Source: Jingweiarchaeum tengchongense (GTDB taxonomy: Archaea > Nanobdellota > Nanobdellia > Jingweiarchaeales > Jingweiarchaeaceae). Taken from it: 45,637 nt of DNA. The notes under the pieces are model-generated. The model searched no databases. It was not told the DNA's origin and saw only the letters and a list, made by a program, of their open reading frames with translations. The DNA lies in contig JAVZDD010000008.1 of the NCBI GenBank assembly GCA_038874075.1, positions 1 through 45,637 on the forward strand, in the 5' to 3' direction. This document shows, in pieces, positions 24,432-32,629 of this stretch (within the stretch, counting starts at the first letter, position 1; each line of letters begins with the position of its first letter). The position numbers were made by a program, and so were the translations under genes.

Positions 24432-27400
24432 TTATTGAATTGCATTAGCTACTTGATGAAGCGCTTTAATTGTATTAATTAGCTCAGCTAGATTTTCATC
24501 ATTCGGATTTCTAGAATAATGAGAAATTTTGTTCATCGTTTCTATCAAAATGTTTGAATAATTATCATAGTTGGAAGCCAATGAAGGATCAATTATTTCT
24601 TCCATCCCACCAACATATTCAGAAACAAATTCAACAATTTTTTCCATACCTTCATCAGATTCATTCAGTATCCTTAAAATTTTTTCGATCCCATTGATAT
24701 TGACAAAATTTGGATCTTGTAATATAGTGTTTATCTCATTTATATCCTCATTTATGTTTTTTTCAGCTTCAATGCATAAATCAACCACTTCCTTCTCATC
24801 CTTATACATACTTCTTGTTTTTGACAACAGATTTTGATAAGAATGATAAATCCTAACACTTGTTTCCTTTAACATGTTTAATGCATCCAAGAAAATGGAG
24901 GTGTAAGTTACTTTAGGTGTTTCTGGTATCTTCATTTCTTCAGTCAATGTTTTTGGAACAGAGAATTTAGACTCAACTTGTTGCATGATTGGAACACAAG
25001 TCAGTCCACATATACCCTCATTTCCAATGCGCCCAAGTCCTTTCAAATAATCATCTTCACTCATCAATTTCTGCGCCATTGATGGATCAAATGAATAAAG
25101 GAAGGAATAAGCATCGTTCAATTCCTTCATGAAGTACTGATCCCTCATCCTACCCTCAACAATTTTAGAAATTGATGATAAGTTAAATTTCGCCATTTCC
25201 TCCGGTGTAAATTTTATGTTCTCACCAATCGCTTCGCGCTCAAGAAAGAGTAAATTGTTTAAGTAATATATTGTCTCAGGAACTGTTCTAGCACTCATCA
25301 AACCACTTAGATATTTCTCTCTTTCTTCAATCGGTATTTTTGTGGAACTCAATAAATATTTTGGACTGAAGTGCTTTGCTTCCTCTATCAAACTCATCTG
25401 TATTTCTTGCGGTACTGATTTGTTATGATAGCAGATGATTAACTTCGCCAGTACATCCTCATACTTGCTCATCGTGATCAGGTGCTTACCGAGCTCAGAA
25501 TCTCTACCAAGCATACTTGCCCATGCAAGTGACATCGCAGCGCCATTGGCTACGCAAAAAATTCTATCTGACAGTGAATTTGATTCCCAAATTCTTCGCT
25601 TCACATATGCTTCTGCAATTTCTTTTGGTATCTCGAATGCTGGAAGTGCGCTGACAAAACCCATGTCAGTGCGAATCTTGCTGATCTCTTTGAAGAGTGT
25701 CGAATCCTCGATTTTTCCGGAAAAAAATGTCCTGAAAATCTCAGGATCCTTTTTCAATGTTTCCCAGACCTCTGGCACGATCCAGTGATACCTAGTCGCA
25801 ACTTCCTTTTCATATTGCTCCCCCAAACCGTAAGAATAAGCATAATACTGCGCAAAGAATTCAGCGAATGATTCAAATGACCTGAGTATCGGAGCAGAAT
25901 TCGCTTTAAATTTTTTGAACACGTAATTATCATAGCTCATCGCAGTGCTCTGCATCATCGCGATCTTTTTACTTAGCTCTTCATATTTTTCACTTGGTAT
26001 CTTGTCCTTTAGAATTTCCAGATATTGTAATAACGTTGAAATCTTCGTGTTTATGTCGATTTCATTTTTTTCATTCAAATATTCCCAGAACGAATCGCTT
26101 CGATGGTACAGAAATCCGACATAGTCTTTGAGCTGAAGCTTTGATAATTTCAGAATGTCATTTGATGCATCACTTTGTATTTTATCAATGTCTGCAATGA
26201 GCTCCGGATTACCCATACTCAACGATTTCAATTCTTGGCATACATCCAAGAATTCTGAATTTAATGAAGATGTATATTTGTACATGTCCTCAAATGATGA
26301 CATGAAAAATTTGTAAACAGTGTTGTTTGCATTCTTCCACATTGCATATGAGGCTTTGTTCTCGAACTCATGCACATGTGTTAGCTCGTGCGCGAATATA
26401 CATTCCATCGCTTTTGGTGTGTATGTGAAGAACTGATTCAAATTTGTAGTTACCACTTCTTCACTTATGAGCTCGCTTGGACCCACCTTCACTTTTGTCT
26501 CAAGACCATACGAAGCCATCTTAGTATCATCACTGAACCATATCGCAAGTTTAGGTTTGTGCACTCCAGCACCCTCCTCAGGTATTAACCGCATTATTAA
26601 TGCATTGAACCTTCCATGTGTTTGATTATAAACATCAGAAATTCTTGACAGTGATTTCCGATATGAAACCAAAAATTCACCAAGCGTATCCAAAGATTCC
26701 TTCGGAAGCACTTCTTGGATGTAAGGATTGAACTCAGCCACTTCCCCAATTTTACCGAATTTGTCAATGCAAGACTGAGCATATGAATAGAGCAAAGGAG
26801 GACGACATGTTGACAAGTCTATTAACGATTCTCCACATTCAATCAACTCCATTGAATTTTTTTGTTCCCCAACTCTTTTCAAATATGTACCAAGTTCCCT
26901 TGCCCAAGGCATCAACTCAACTATCCTTCTGCCTTCTTCATCGACATATACTTCCTCAGCTTTCGCAGCAATTGCTGCTGGTCCAGCAACACTTCTCCCT
27001 TCACCTAATTTTTTAATGACTTGGATGAATCCAACTTTATCAGGAAGCTCAGGGCAGTTCTCCAAAATTTTATTTATATATTCTTCGTACGCTGTTTCCT
27101 CACTTCCCATGTTGAACTTTCTTCTTATTGCCTCACGGGCAATCACGTAATCAGCATCGGTATACTTCTTTCTCCAATTCAGATATTCTTTAATTAGATT
27201 CTCCTTCTTTACACCAAGCACCGATGTCAGCTTCTCTATCACAAAGAGATCCGCAACGTATTCTTTCAATGGTCCAGCCAGTTTTACATTTTTTCCGAAG
27301 TTGAACAGTATTCTTGCCCAACTTTGATCGCTTGGCAATGTGTAAAGATGTCCGAACTCATGTGCGATTTTGAAGGTGAGCTCGATTGGAGTGTAGATAT

Positions 27401-27653
27401 CCAGCGAATCCTTTGAAACTTGCACTTCCCCAACAATTTTTCCATCTACAACTCTTCTCCATCCAAACGCGCTTTTTGGTGGAATGTTCGTTGATTTGTC
27501 ATAAAAAATGAGGTTCACGGGTATCTTCACTTCTGATTCTAATTTCTCTATGATTGGTGAGATTTTTGCCAAATTCTTATGATATTTTTTCGGATCAATG
27601 TCACTTAATTGGACATTTCCAAGAATCCTTTTTGCTTCCTTATATTTTACCAT
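24432..27653 (-). CDS. Large cytoplasmic protein with two HExxH metalloprotease-like domains
   Basis: A 1073-aa protein with no signal peptide or membrane helix. It holds two separate zincin motifs. The first is IAHEFGHLY (His98-His102) with a likely third ligand Glu131 in KEYVADLF. The second is FAHELTHVHEF (His422-His426) with a likely third ligand Glu598 in ESFAEFFAQYYA. Both fit the gluzincin pattern: HExxH and a downstream Glu in an ExxAD or AExxA helix. The last 430 residues are helical with no motif I know. It heads the minus-strand cluster of surface proteins. It could process the cluster's products or an unrelated cytoplasmic target; the sequence does not say. No close named peptidase family is evident to me. 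Confidence 0.75.
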   Translation of the reverse strand: MVKYKEAKRILGNVQLSDIDPKKYHKNLAKISPIIEKLESEVKIPVNLIFYDKSTNIPPKSAFGWRRVVDGKIVGEVQVSKDSLDIYTPIELTFKIAHEFGHLYTLPSDQSWARILFNFGKNVKLAGPLKEYVADLFVIEKLTSVLGVKKENLIKEYLNWRKKYTDADYVIAREAIRRKFNMGSEETAYEEYINKILENCPELPDKVGFIQVIKKLGEGRSVAGPAAIAAKAEEVYVDEEGRRIVELMPWARELGTYLKRVGEQKNSMELIECGESLIDLSTCRPPLLYSYAQSCIDKFGKIGEVAEFNPYIQEVLPKESLDTLGEFLVSYRKSLSRISDVYNQTHGRFNALIMRLIPEEGAGVHKPKLAIWFSDDTKMASYGLETKVKVGPSELISEEVVTTNLNQFFTYTPKAMECIFAHELTHVHEFENKASYAMWKNANNTVYKFFMSSFEDMYKYTSSLNSEFLDVCQELKSLSMGNPELIADIDKIQSDASNDILKLSKLQLKDYVGFLYHRSDSFWEYLNEKNEIDINTKISTLLQYLEILKDKIPSEKYEELSKKIAMMQSTAMSYDNYVFKKFKANSAPILRSFESFAEFFAQYYAYSYGLGEQYEKEVATRYHWIVPEVWETLKKDPEIFRTFFSGKIEDSTLFKEISKIRTDMGFVSALPAFEIPKEIAEAYVKRRIWESNSLSDRIFCVANGAAMSLAWASMLGRDSELGKHLITMSKYEDVLAKLIICYHNKSVPQEIQMSLIEEAKHFSPKYLLSSTKIPIEEREKYLSGLMSARTVPETIYYLNNLLFLEREAIGENIKFTPEEMAKFNLSSISKIVEGRMRDQYFMKELNDAYSFLYSFDPSMAQKLMSEDDYLKGLGRIGNEGICGLTCVPIMQQVESKFSVPKTLTEEMKIPETPKVTYTSIFLDALNMLKETSVRIYHSYQNLLSKTRSMYKDEKEVVDLCIEAEKNINEDINEINTILQDPNFVNINGIEKILRILNESDEGMEKIVEFVSEYVGGMEEIIDPSLASNYDNYSNILIETMNKISHYSRNPNDENLAELINTIKALHQVANAIQ

Positions 27654-27740
27654 TTTCCTTGATATTAAATAAAAATTTATTAATAAAAAACTTAGTGACC
27701 ATCACTTAGTTTTTAAATATCGTTTTTAATGATATTAAAG
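27654..27740. promoter_or_regulatory. Divergent promoter with long inverted repeat (surface-protein cluster / hel308)
   Basis: An 87-nt gap with a 29-nt inverted repeat at 27686-27714. The arms are AAAAACTTAGTGA and TCACTTAGTTTTT, 13 bp with one mismatch, around a CCA centre. On its right is TTTTTAAATAT (27710-27720), a TATA-like box about 26 nt before the hel308 ATG at 27741. On its left are AT-rich TATA candidates (27666-27685) for the 1073-aa gene. A dimeric regulator bound here could block both promoters. Confidence 0.5.
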
Positions 27741-29960
27741 ATGAAGTTAGTTGAAATTAAGGATAAAATACCTTCAAAGTTGTACAAAGTACTTGAAGAA
27801 AGATTTGAAGAGCTTAGACCACCGCAAGAGATTGCGATAAAGAAAGGTTTGTTGGAAGGAAAGAACATCGTTGTTTCGTCACCAACAGCGAGCGGAAAAA
27901 CAATCGTTGCTGAAATCGCTTGCATAAAGAACATCCTTGAAGGAAAGGGAAAGGCAGTTTATGTCGTTCCACTAAAAGCACTTGCAAATGAAAAATTTGA
28001 AGACTTCAAAAAATTTTATGAGAAAATTGGAATAAAAATTGCGATTTCAATTGGTGATTTGGATTCAAGTGATCCATGGTTGGAAAAATATGACTTGATC
28101 ATCGTTACGAGCGAGAAGCTCGATTCATTAATTAGACATGGTGCGAATTGGTTGAGTGAGATAGGAACGATCGTGATTGATGAGATTCATCTTTTGGATG
28201 ACATATCGAGAGGTCCGACGCTTGAAGTGTTAATCACAAGATTGAGGGAAATTGTTTCCAATGCACAGATCATTGCACTTTCAGCAACGATAAAGAATGC
28301 AAGTGACATCGCTACTTGGCTTGGGGCGGAAATCGTTGAGAGTGACTATCGACCTGTCAAACTCTTTGAAGGCATATTTTACAAAAACAAGATTGAACTT
28401 TGGGAGAAAAAGAAAAAGGTTGCTGAGGAAAAGATAAATGAAAAAGGTAAGGCTGAATTCTTGTTGATAAAAAACACGCTCGAAAAGAGGAAACAAGTGC
28501 TATTCTTCCTCAGTTCTAGAAGATTTGCTGAATCATTGGCAAAAAAATCTTGCAACATCGTTGATAATTTTCTAAGCATCGGTGAAAAAGTAAAGCTTAA
28601 CGAGATAGCAGATAAAGTACTGAATGCACTCGAAAGACCAACAGAACAATGTGAAAAATTGTCCGAGTGCATAAGACATGGTGTTGCATTCCATCACGCT
28701 GGTCTACTCTATTCGCAAAGGATTGAGATAGAGAATGCATTCAGAAAGCACTTGATCAAGGTTGTTTGCTGCACTCCAACGCTTTCGCTAGGTGTCAATC
28801 TACCTTCACATACATGCGTGATCAGGGATTTGAAAAGGTACTCAGAGGAGTATGGGTATGAGTGGATTTCAGTGCTTGAGTTCAAGCAATATGGTGGAAG
28901 GGCTGGAAGGCCAGGTTATGACACAGAGGGAAGAGCGCTGGCAATCGCATCAAGCGAAGGTGACAGGGAAGAAATAATTGACCGGTACATCAAAGGTGAG
29001 CCAGAAGAGATCACATCAAAACTCAGCGTTGAACCACTTCTTAGGATGCACCTACTAGCACTGATCGCAAGTTTCGCGATAAGAAACATCGAAAATGCCA
29101 AACACTTCTTTTCAAAGACATTTTATGCGCTACAATACAAGAGAATGGATGAGCTCGAGGAGAAGATATTGAGGATAATCAGAGAGTTGCAACAATTTGG
29201 TTTCATTGAAATAAATGAAAGGAAGATTGCCCCAACACAAATCGGCAAGCGAGTTTCCGAGCTTTACATAGACCCATTAAGTGCGCATAAAATCATTCTT
29301 GCACTAAAGAAAACAGAAAAAGTGAAGACAAGGGAAATTTCCTATTTACAGGTGCTTTGTAATACTGTGGAGATGTATCCATTGCTATCAGTGAGACCAA
29401 GAGAGTTCATGGAAATCCAAAATAAGTTAATTGAGAATGAAGAATTTTTGCTTCAAGATGAGCCAAACCCATGGGATTATGAATATGAGGATTTCATTCG
29501 CTCCTTCAAGACATCACTTCTTTTCTACGATTGGATCAATGAGAAGAGCGAGGAGGAGATTCTCGAAAGGTACAGGGTTGCGCCTGGTGAGCTTAGAACG
29601 AGACTTGTCAACATGGATTGGCTCATTTATGCAAGTGAAGAACTCGCAAGATTACTTGGAATGAAAAACTGCATAAAAGATCTCGTGAGACTGAGACTTA
29701 GAATTCAGCATGGTGTGAAGGAAGAACTCTTGAATCTAGTGAAGCTTGAGCAGATTGGTAGGGTGAGAGCAAGAATTTTATATGATGCTGGAATAAAGAA
29801 CATAAGGGACATAAAGAAGGTGAGCTTTCAGAGAATATCAAGATTGCTCGGGGAAGGAATTGCAGCCAAGATAAAAAAACAAGTTGGGGAAGAGGTAAAG
29901 ATCAGCGAGAAAAAATTTAAAAAACCCCAGACTGAAATTTTAGATTTTGAGGGGCGATAG
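27741..29960 (+). CDS. hel308: Hel308-type Ski2-family DNA helicase
   Basis: A 739-aa superfamily 2 helicase. It has the Q-motif-like RPPQEIAI, Walker A SPTASGKT (residues 47-54), DEIH (motif II), SATIKN (motif III), FHHAGL, TPTLSLGVNLPSH and QYGGRAGRPGYD (motif VI). The winged-helix and ratchet domains follow. A C-terminal helix-hairpin-helix-like segment, EQIGRVRARILYDAGIKNIRDI, is typical of Hel308. It unwinds lagging strands at stalled forks. I chose ATG 27741, about 26 nt after a TATA-like box, over ATG 27729; MKLVEIKD also resembles the usual Hel308 start. The stop codon lies inside the tRNA-Pro gene. Confidence 0.9.
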   Translation: MKLVEIKDKIPSKLYKVLEERFEELRPPQEIAIKKGLLEGKNIVVSSPTASGKTIVAEIACIKNILEGKGKAVYVVPLKALANEKFEDFKKFYEKIGIKIAISIGDLDSSDPWLEKYDLIIVTSEKLDSLIRHGANWLSEIGTIVIDEIHLLDDISRGPTLEVLITRLREIVSNAQIIALSATIKNASDIATWLGAEIVESDYRPVKLFEGIFYKNKIELWEKKKKVAEEKINEKGKAEFLLIKNTLEKRKQVLFFLSSRRFAESLAKKSCNIVDNFLSIGEKVKLNEIADKVLNALERPTEQCEKLSECIRHGVAFHHAGLLYSQRIEIENAFRKHLIKVVCCTPTLSLGVNLPSHTCVIRDLKRYSEEYGYEWISVLEFKQYGGRAGRPGYDTEGRALAIASSEGDREEIIDRYIKGEPEEITSKLSVEPLLRMHLLALIASFAIRNIENAKHFFSKTFYALQYKRMDELEEKILRIIRELQQFGFIEINERKIAPTQIGKRVSELYIDPLSAHKIILALKKTEKVKTREISYLQVLCNTVEMYPLLSVRPREFMEIQNKLIENEEFLLQDEPNPWDYEYEDFIRSFKTSLLFYDWINEKSEEEILERYRVAPGELRTRLVNMDWLIYASEELARLLGMKNCIKDLVRLRLRIQHGVKEELLNLVKLEQIGRVRARILYDAGIKNIRDIKKVSFQRISRLLGEGIAAKIKKQVGEEVKISEKKFKKPQTEILDFEGR

Positions 29961-30024
29961 TTCAGCTTGGTAGAATGTCGGTCTCGGGCACCGATGGTCT
30001 TGGGTTCAAATCCCAATCGCCCCA
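29951..30024 (+). tRNA. tRNA-Pro (anticodon CGG)
   Basis: A 74-nt cloverleaf with every stem paired: acceptor GGGGCGA/TCGCCCC, D stem GTTC/GAAT, anticodon stem TCGGT/ACCGA with loop CTCGGGC (anticodon CGG), and T stem TTGGG/CCCAA with loop TTCAAAT. The discriminator is A, as usual for tRNA-Pro. CCA is not encoded. There is no intron. Its first 10 nt are also the last 10 nt of hel308 (final codons GGG CGA TAG). Confidence 0.95.
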
Positions 30025-30071
30025 GTACGCGAATATAAGCATTTATATTTGTATTTCATTTGTTTTCAGAG

Positions 30072-30953
30072 ATGAAGACCGGAGAAATCAGGGACTTTTA
30101 CGTACTGAACGATTTATTTGGAAAGGGAAACTTTGATACTGTGAACTACATCGCTAAGGAGATGCTTAATTTAACACCAAAGCAATTGCACACGCTCGGG
30201 GAGAGAGCGCTTGAAAATCTCAAGAAGATGGAATCGAGAACAGAATTGGAAAATCTTGTTTCTGCGATTGTACTGGCGTGCAAGCGCAGGGAGCTGAACA
30301 GGCAAAGGGATGAGCTTGAGAGGGCATTGAAGGCATATGAAAAAGAACTATTGGAAGCCGGAGAGAAAGCATTGAAGAAAAGCGAGAGCACGAGAACGTT
30401 TAAACAGTTCAGACGCCTCTATGAGCCGATTAAAAAGTTCTCTGATGCACTACGAAGGAGATTCGCCGATGAGATAAGGATAGTTGAGGAAAAGTTAAAA
30501 ACAAGCCAAGAAGAGTTAAAAAACTTTGTTTATAGAATCATGTCCCATCCTTATTGGAGCGATGGTGAATACAGCAAGAAGATTGATCGAAAGTTTAGGA
30601 GGATGTATCTTGAGTTGAAGTCGAACGTTATCAATTTTTTCAAAGCAAGAAGCAAGTACGATAAAAAAGCAAGGGAGATTCTGATGCTACAAAATCTTCT
30701 TGATGAAAATTTATATTACCAGAACATTGATCAAAAGAATGAAAAGTCCGAGTTTATGTATATACAAAAATTTCTTAGAAAGATATGTTCACACGAACAC
30801 TCGATTTTGACTTGTCCGAATTTAATTAGGTATGCAAAAATAGACAAAGAGACGAAAGAAGCAATATCAAAGACCGAGGAAATGCGGCTTGTATCTTTAT
30901 TTAAAAAACAAGAGAGTAAGAAATTTCTCTTCTTCAAATTTAGACAATTTTAA
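30072..30953 (+). CDS. Hypothetical coiled-coil protein, 293 aa
   Basis: I recognise no family. Almost the whole protein is predicted helical and highly charged, with heptad-like stretches from about residue 60 to 150 (KRRELNRQRDELERALKAYE, RIVEEKLKTSQEELKNFVY). Two cysteines and His-x-x-His near KICSHEHSILTCPN (about residues 240-254) could bind a metal. The ATG at 30072 lies about 26 nt after TTTATATT (30042-30049), giving a leaderless message; a TTG at 30060 is the alternative. The end shares a TTAA with the stop of the convergent DUF131-like gene. No membrane helix or signal. Confidence 0.6.
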   Translation: MKTGEIRDFYVLNDLFGKGNFDTVNYIAKEMLNLTPKQLHTLGERALENLKKMESRTELENLVSAIVLACKRRELNRQRDELERALKAYEKELLEAGEKALKKSESTRTFKQFRRLYEPIKKFSDALRRRFADEIRIVEEKLKTSQEELKNFVYRIMSHPYWSDGEYSKKIDRKFRRMYLELKSNVINFFKARSKYDKKAREILMLQNLLDENLYYQNIDQKNEKSEFMYIQKFLRKICSHEHSILTCPNLIRYAKIDKETKEAISKTEEMRLVSLFKKQESKKFLFFKFRQF

Positions 30954-31183
30954 TATTTTTTGATAAAGAAAATTAAGATAAGTAGAAAGATGATGAGTCC
31001 GATCGCAATCGAGAAATACAGCATCTCCTTGCTGTTACTGAATCCGAATGGAAATGGGCCGATGAATCCAACAAAGCTGAATTTAACATCTTCCTTTGTT
31101 CCGGTGAGCAGGGAGCCAATGAGTAATAATATAAAACCTATGAAAATGAATACAATACCAAAACTTATTAATTTGTATTCCAT
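30950..31183 (-). CDS. Small membrane protein, DUF131-like
   Basis: A 77-aa protein with two membrane helices (about residues 4-26 and 54-74) separated by a loop containing FVGFIGPFPFGFSNSKEM. That GPxPFxF loop between two helices is what I recall of the archaeal DUF131/TIGR00304 family, whose function is unknown. I prefer ATG 31183 to ATG 31207 because the family protein is short. Another frame on the plus strand is open here, but its product is hydrophilic and unlike anything known. Convergent with the coiled-coil gene, sharing TTAA. Confidence 0.65.
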   Translation of the reverse strand: MEYKLISFGIVFIFIGFILLLIGSLLTGTKEDVKFSFVGFIGPFPFGFSNSKEMLYFSIAIGLIIFLLILIFFIKKY

Positions 31184-31228
31184 AAAAGATTTAATCTTAA
31201 AACACATTAAAAATTTTTTGGTGAATCC

Positions 31229-32629
31229 ATGAAAATAGAGAATTTGATGGTGAGATGGAGGGAGATATTACTAGTATTGTTAGTCATATGTTCAATTTGT
31301 TGGATTCATCCAAACACCCAAAGCGGTGTGGTTACAATCGCAGCAAACCCACCTGCTTCTCTTTCAATAAAACGTGGAGACATCATCTATGAAGTAAATG
31401 GGATCAGGATAGAGAAGATGGAAGATTTTCAACGCGCCATAGCAGCAATAAAACCGAATGACACAGTTAGGATCACAGTACTAAGAGAAGCATTCCCATT
31501 CCTATATTTTAAAGAGGAGACATACCCATTCCTAGCAGAAATCAAAGACAATAATACCTACCTGGGTCTTTCTGTTTCCAGCATCCAAAAGATGAATGCA
31601 CTCTTCGAGAACATCGTTGTGTTCAAGGAAGTAATTCTTGGCTCAAACAATACAGTGAACATGAATGAAATAAAAGATATCATAGAAAAGAGATTGTCAA
31701 TTTTTGGCCTCAGGAACTTTTGGTTGAATGTTGATGACCAAAAAATTTCACTCAGATTCATCAAAGGAAACATCGATGCAATAAAGGACCTGCTTACAAA
31801 AAAAGGAAGATTCGAAGCAAAGATAAATGAAACGCTCATTTTCTCAACAAACGATGTTTTGAAAGTTTGCCTGAATCCGCAAGCATGCACTTTTCAGATG
31901 TTCAGGGAATATGAGGCGGAGAATGAAACGTACGGTAAGGTAATTTGGAGATATTATATTCAAGTAATCACAAACAAGGAATCCTATCAGAGATTTAAGG
32001 CAGCAATTGCAAATCTCAGCATAAAGGAATGTTTATTGGAGATCTGTTATTTGAATGAGACGTTGGATTATTACTTAGACAATGAGAAGATAGAGGGTGG
32101 CTCTACCAGGATATCGAACACATCAAAAACAAGGGAAATAGATTCATTTTTAATTACAGGAAAGGGAATGTCATTTGAAGAAATTTTCACGAAGGCAAGA
32201 GAAATACAAGCATTCCTATCTTCGAAAGAGCTTCCTACTGAGCTTCAAATTCTGGAAGAGAAGGAAATAAAGTCTGAGAAGAACTTGCTATTGGGCCTAA
32301 CAATACTATTTCTATCAACCATCGCATATCCAGTCTATGGGATTATTAAGAACAAGGACACAAAGAAAGAGATCAAGCGAATTTTCATCCTACTCATCCT
32401 GATTTTCATCACGATTGGATTCTTGAGTCTTTCAGAAGTTTTGATAAATGAATTTACATTCTATGGTATATCACTCGCACTCTTAACACAATTCTTGAAA
32501 GGAAACAAGTTCAGGAAATGGATTTTGATCGCTGCTTCAATCGTGTTCATTATACTCATGATCAGCTTTTCAATATTTTCATTCCCATTCCTGATAATGC
32601 TTGTTCTTATCGAGCTCTTTCTCAAATAG
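31229..32629 (+). CDS. PDZ and SecD-like membrane protein
   Basis: A 466-aa protein. It has an N-terminal membrane helix (about 13-25) and then a PDZ-like domain (about 35-90; ANPPASLSIKRGDIIYEVNGIRI, RITVLRE). Next comes a region like the SecD P1 domain (about 145-195; MNEIKDIIEKRLSIFGLRN...KGRFEAKI). After a further soluble part there are four to five C-terminal membrane helices (about 350-466). SecD/SecF help protein export by pulling on translocated chains. Here the usual SecD motifs in the membrane region are not evident and no secF follows, so this is a divergent SecD or a relative. GGTGA lies 4 nt before the ATG. Confidence 0.55.
   Translation: MKIENLMVRWREILLVLLVICSICWIHPNTQSGVVTIAANPPASLSIKRGDIIYEVNGIRIEKMEDFQRAIAAIKPNDTVRITVLREAFPFLYFKEETYPFLAEIKDNNTYLGLSVSSIQKMNALFENIVVFKEVILGSNNTVNMNEIKDIIEKRLSIFGLRNFWLNVDDQKISLRFIKGNIDAIKDLLTKKGRFEAKINETLIFSTNDVLKVCLNPQACTFQMFREYEAENETYGKVIWRYYIQVITNKESYQRFKAAIANLSIKECLLEICYLNETLDYYLDNEKIEGGSTRISNTSKTREIDSFLITGKGMSFEEIFTKAREIQAFLSSKELPTELQILEEKEIKSEKNLLLGLTILFLSTIAYPVYGIIKNKDTKKEIKRIFILLILIFITIGFLSLSEVLINEFTFYGISLALLTQFLKGNKFRKWILIAASIVFIILMISFSIFSFPFLIMLVLIELFLK

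Noticed and set aside
30960..31232. Plus-strand frame of 90 aa over the DUF131-like gene
   Set aside because: The minus-strand product has two clean membrane helices and a family-like loop. The plus-strand product has low complexity and no start signals.
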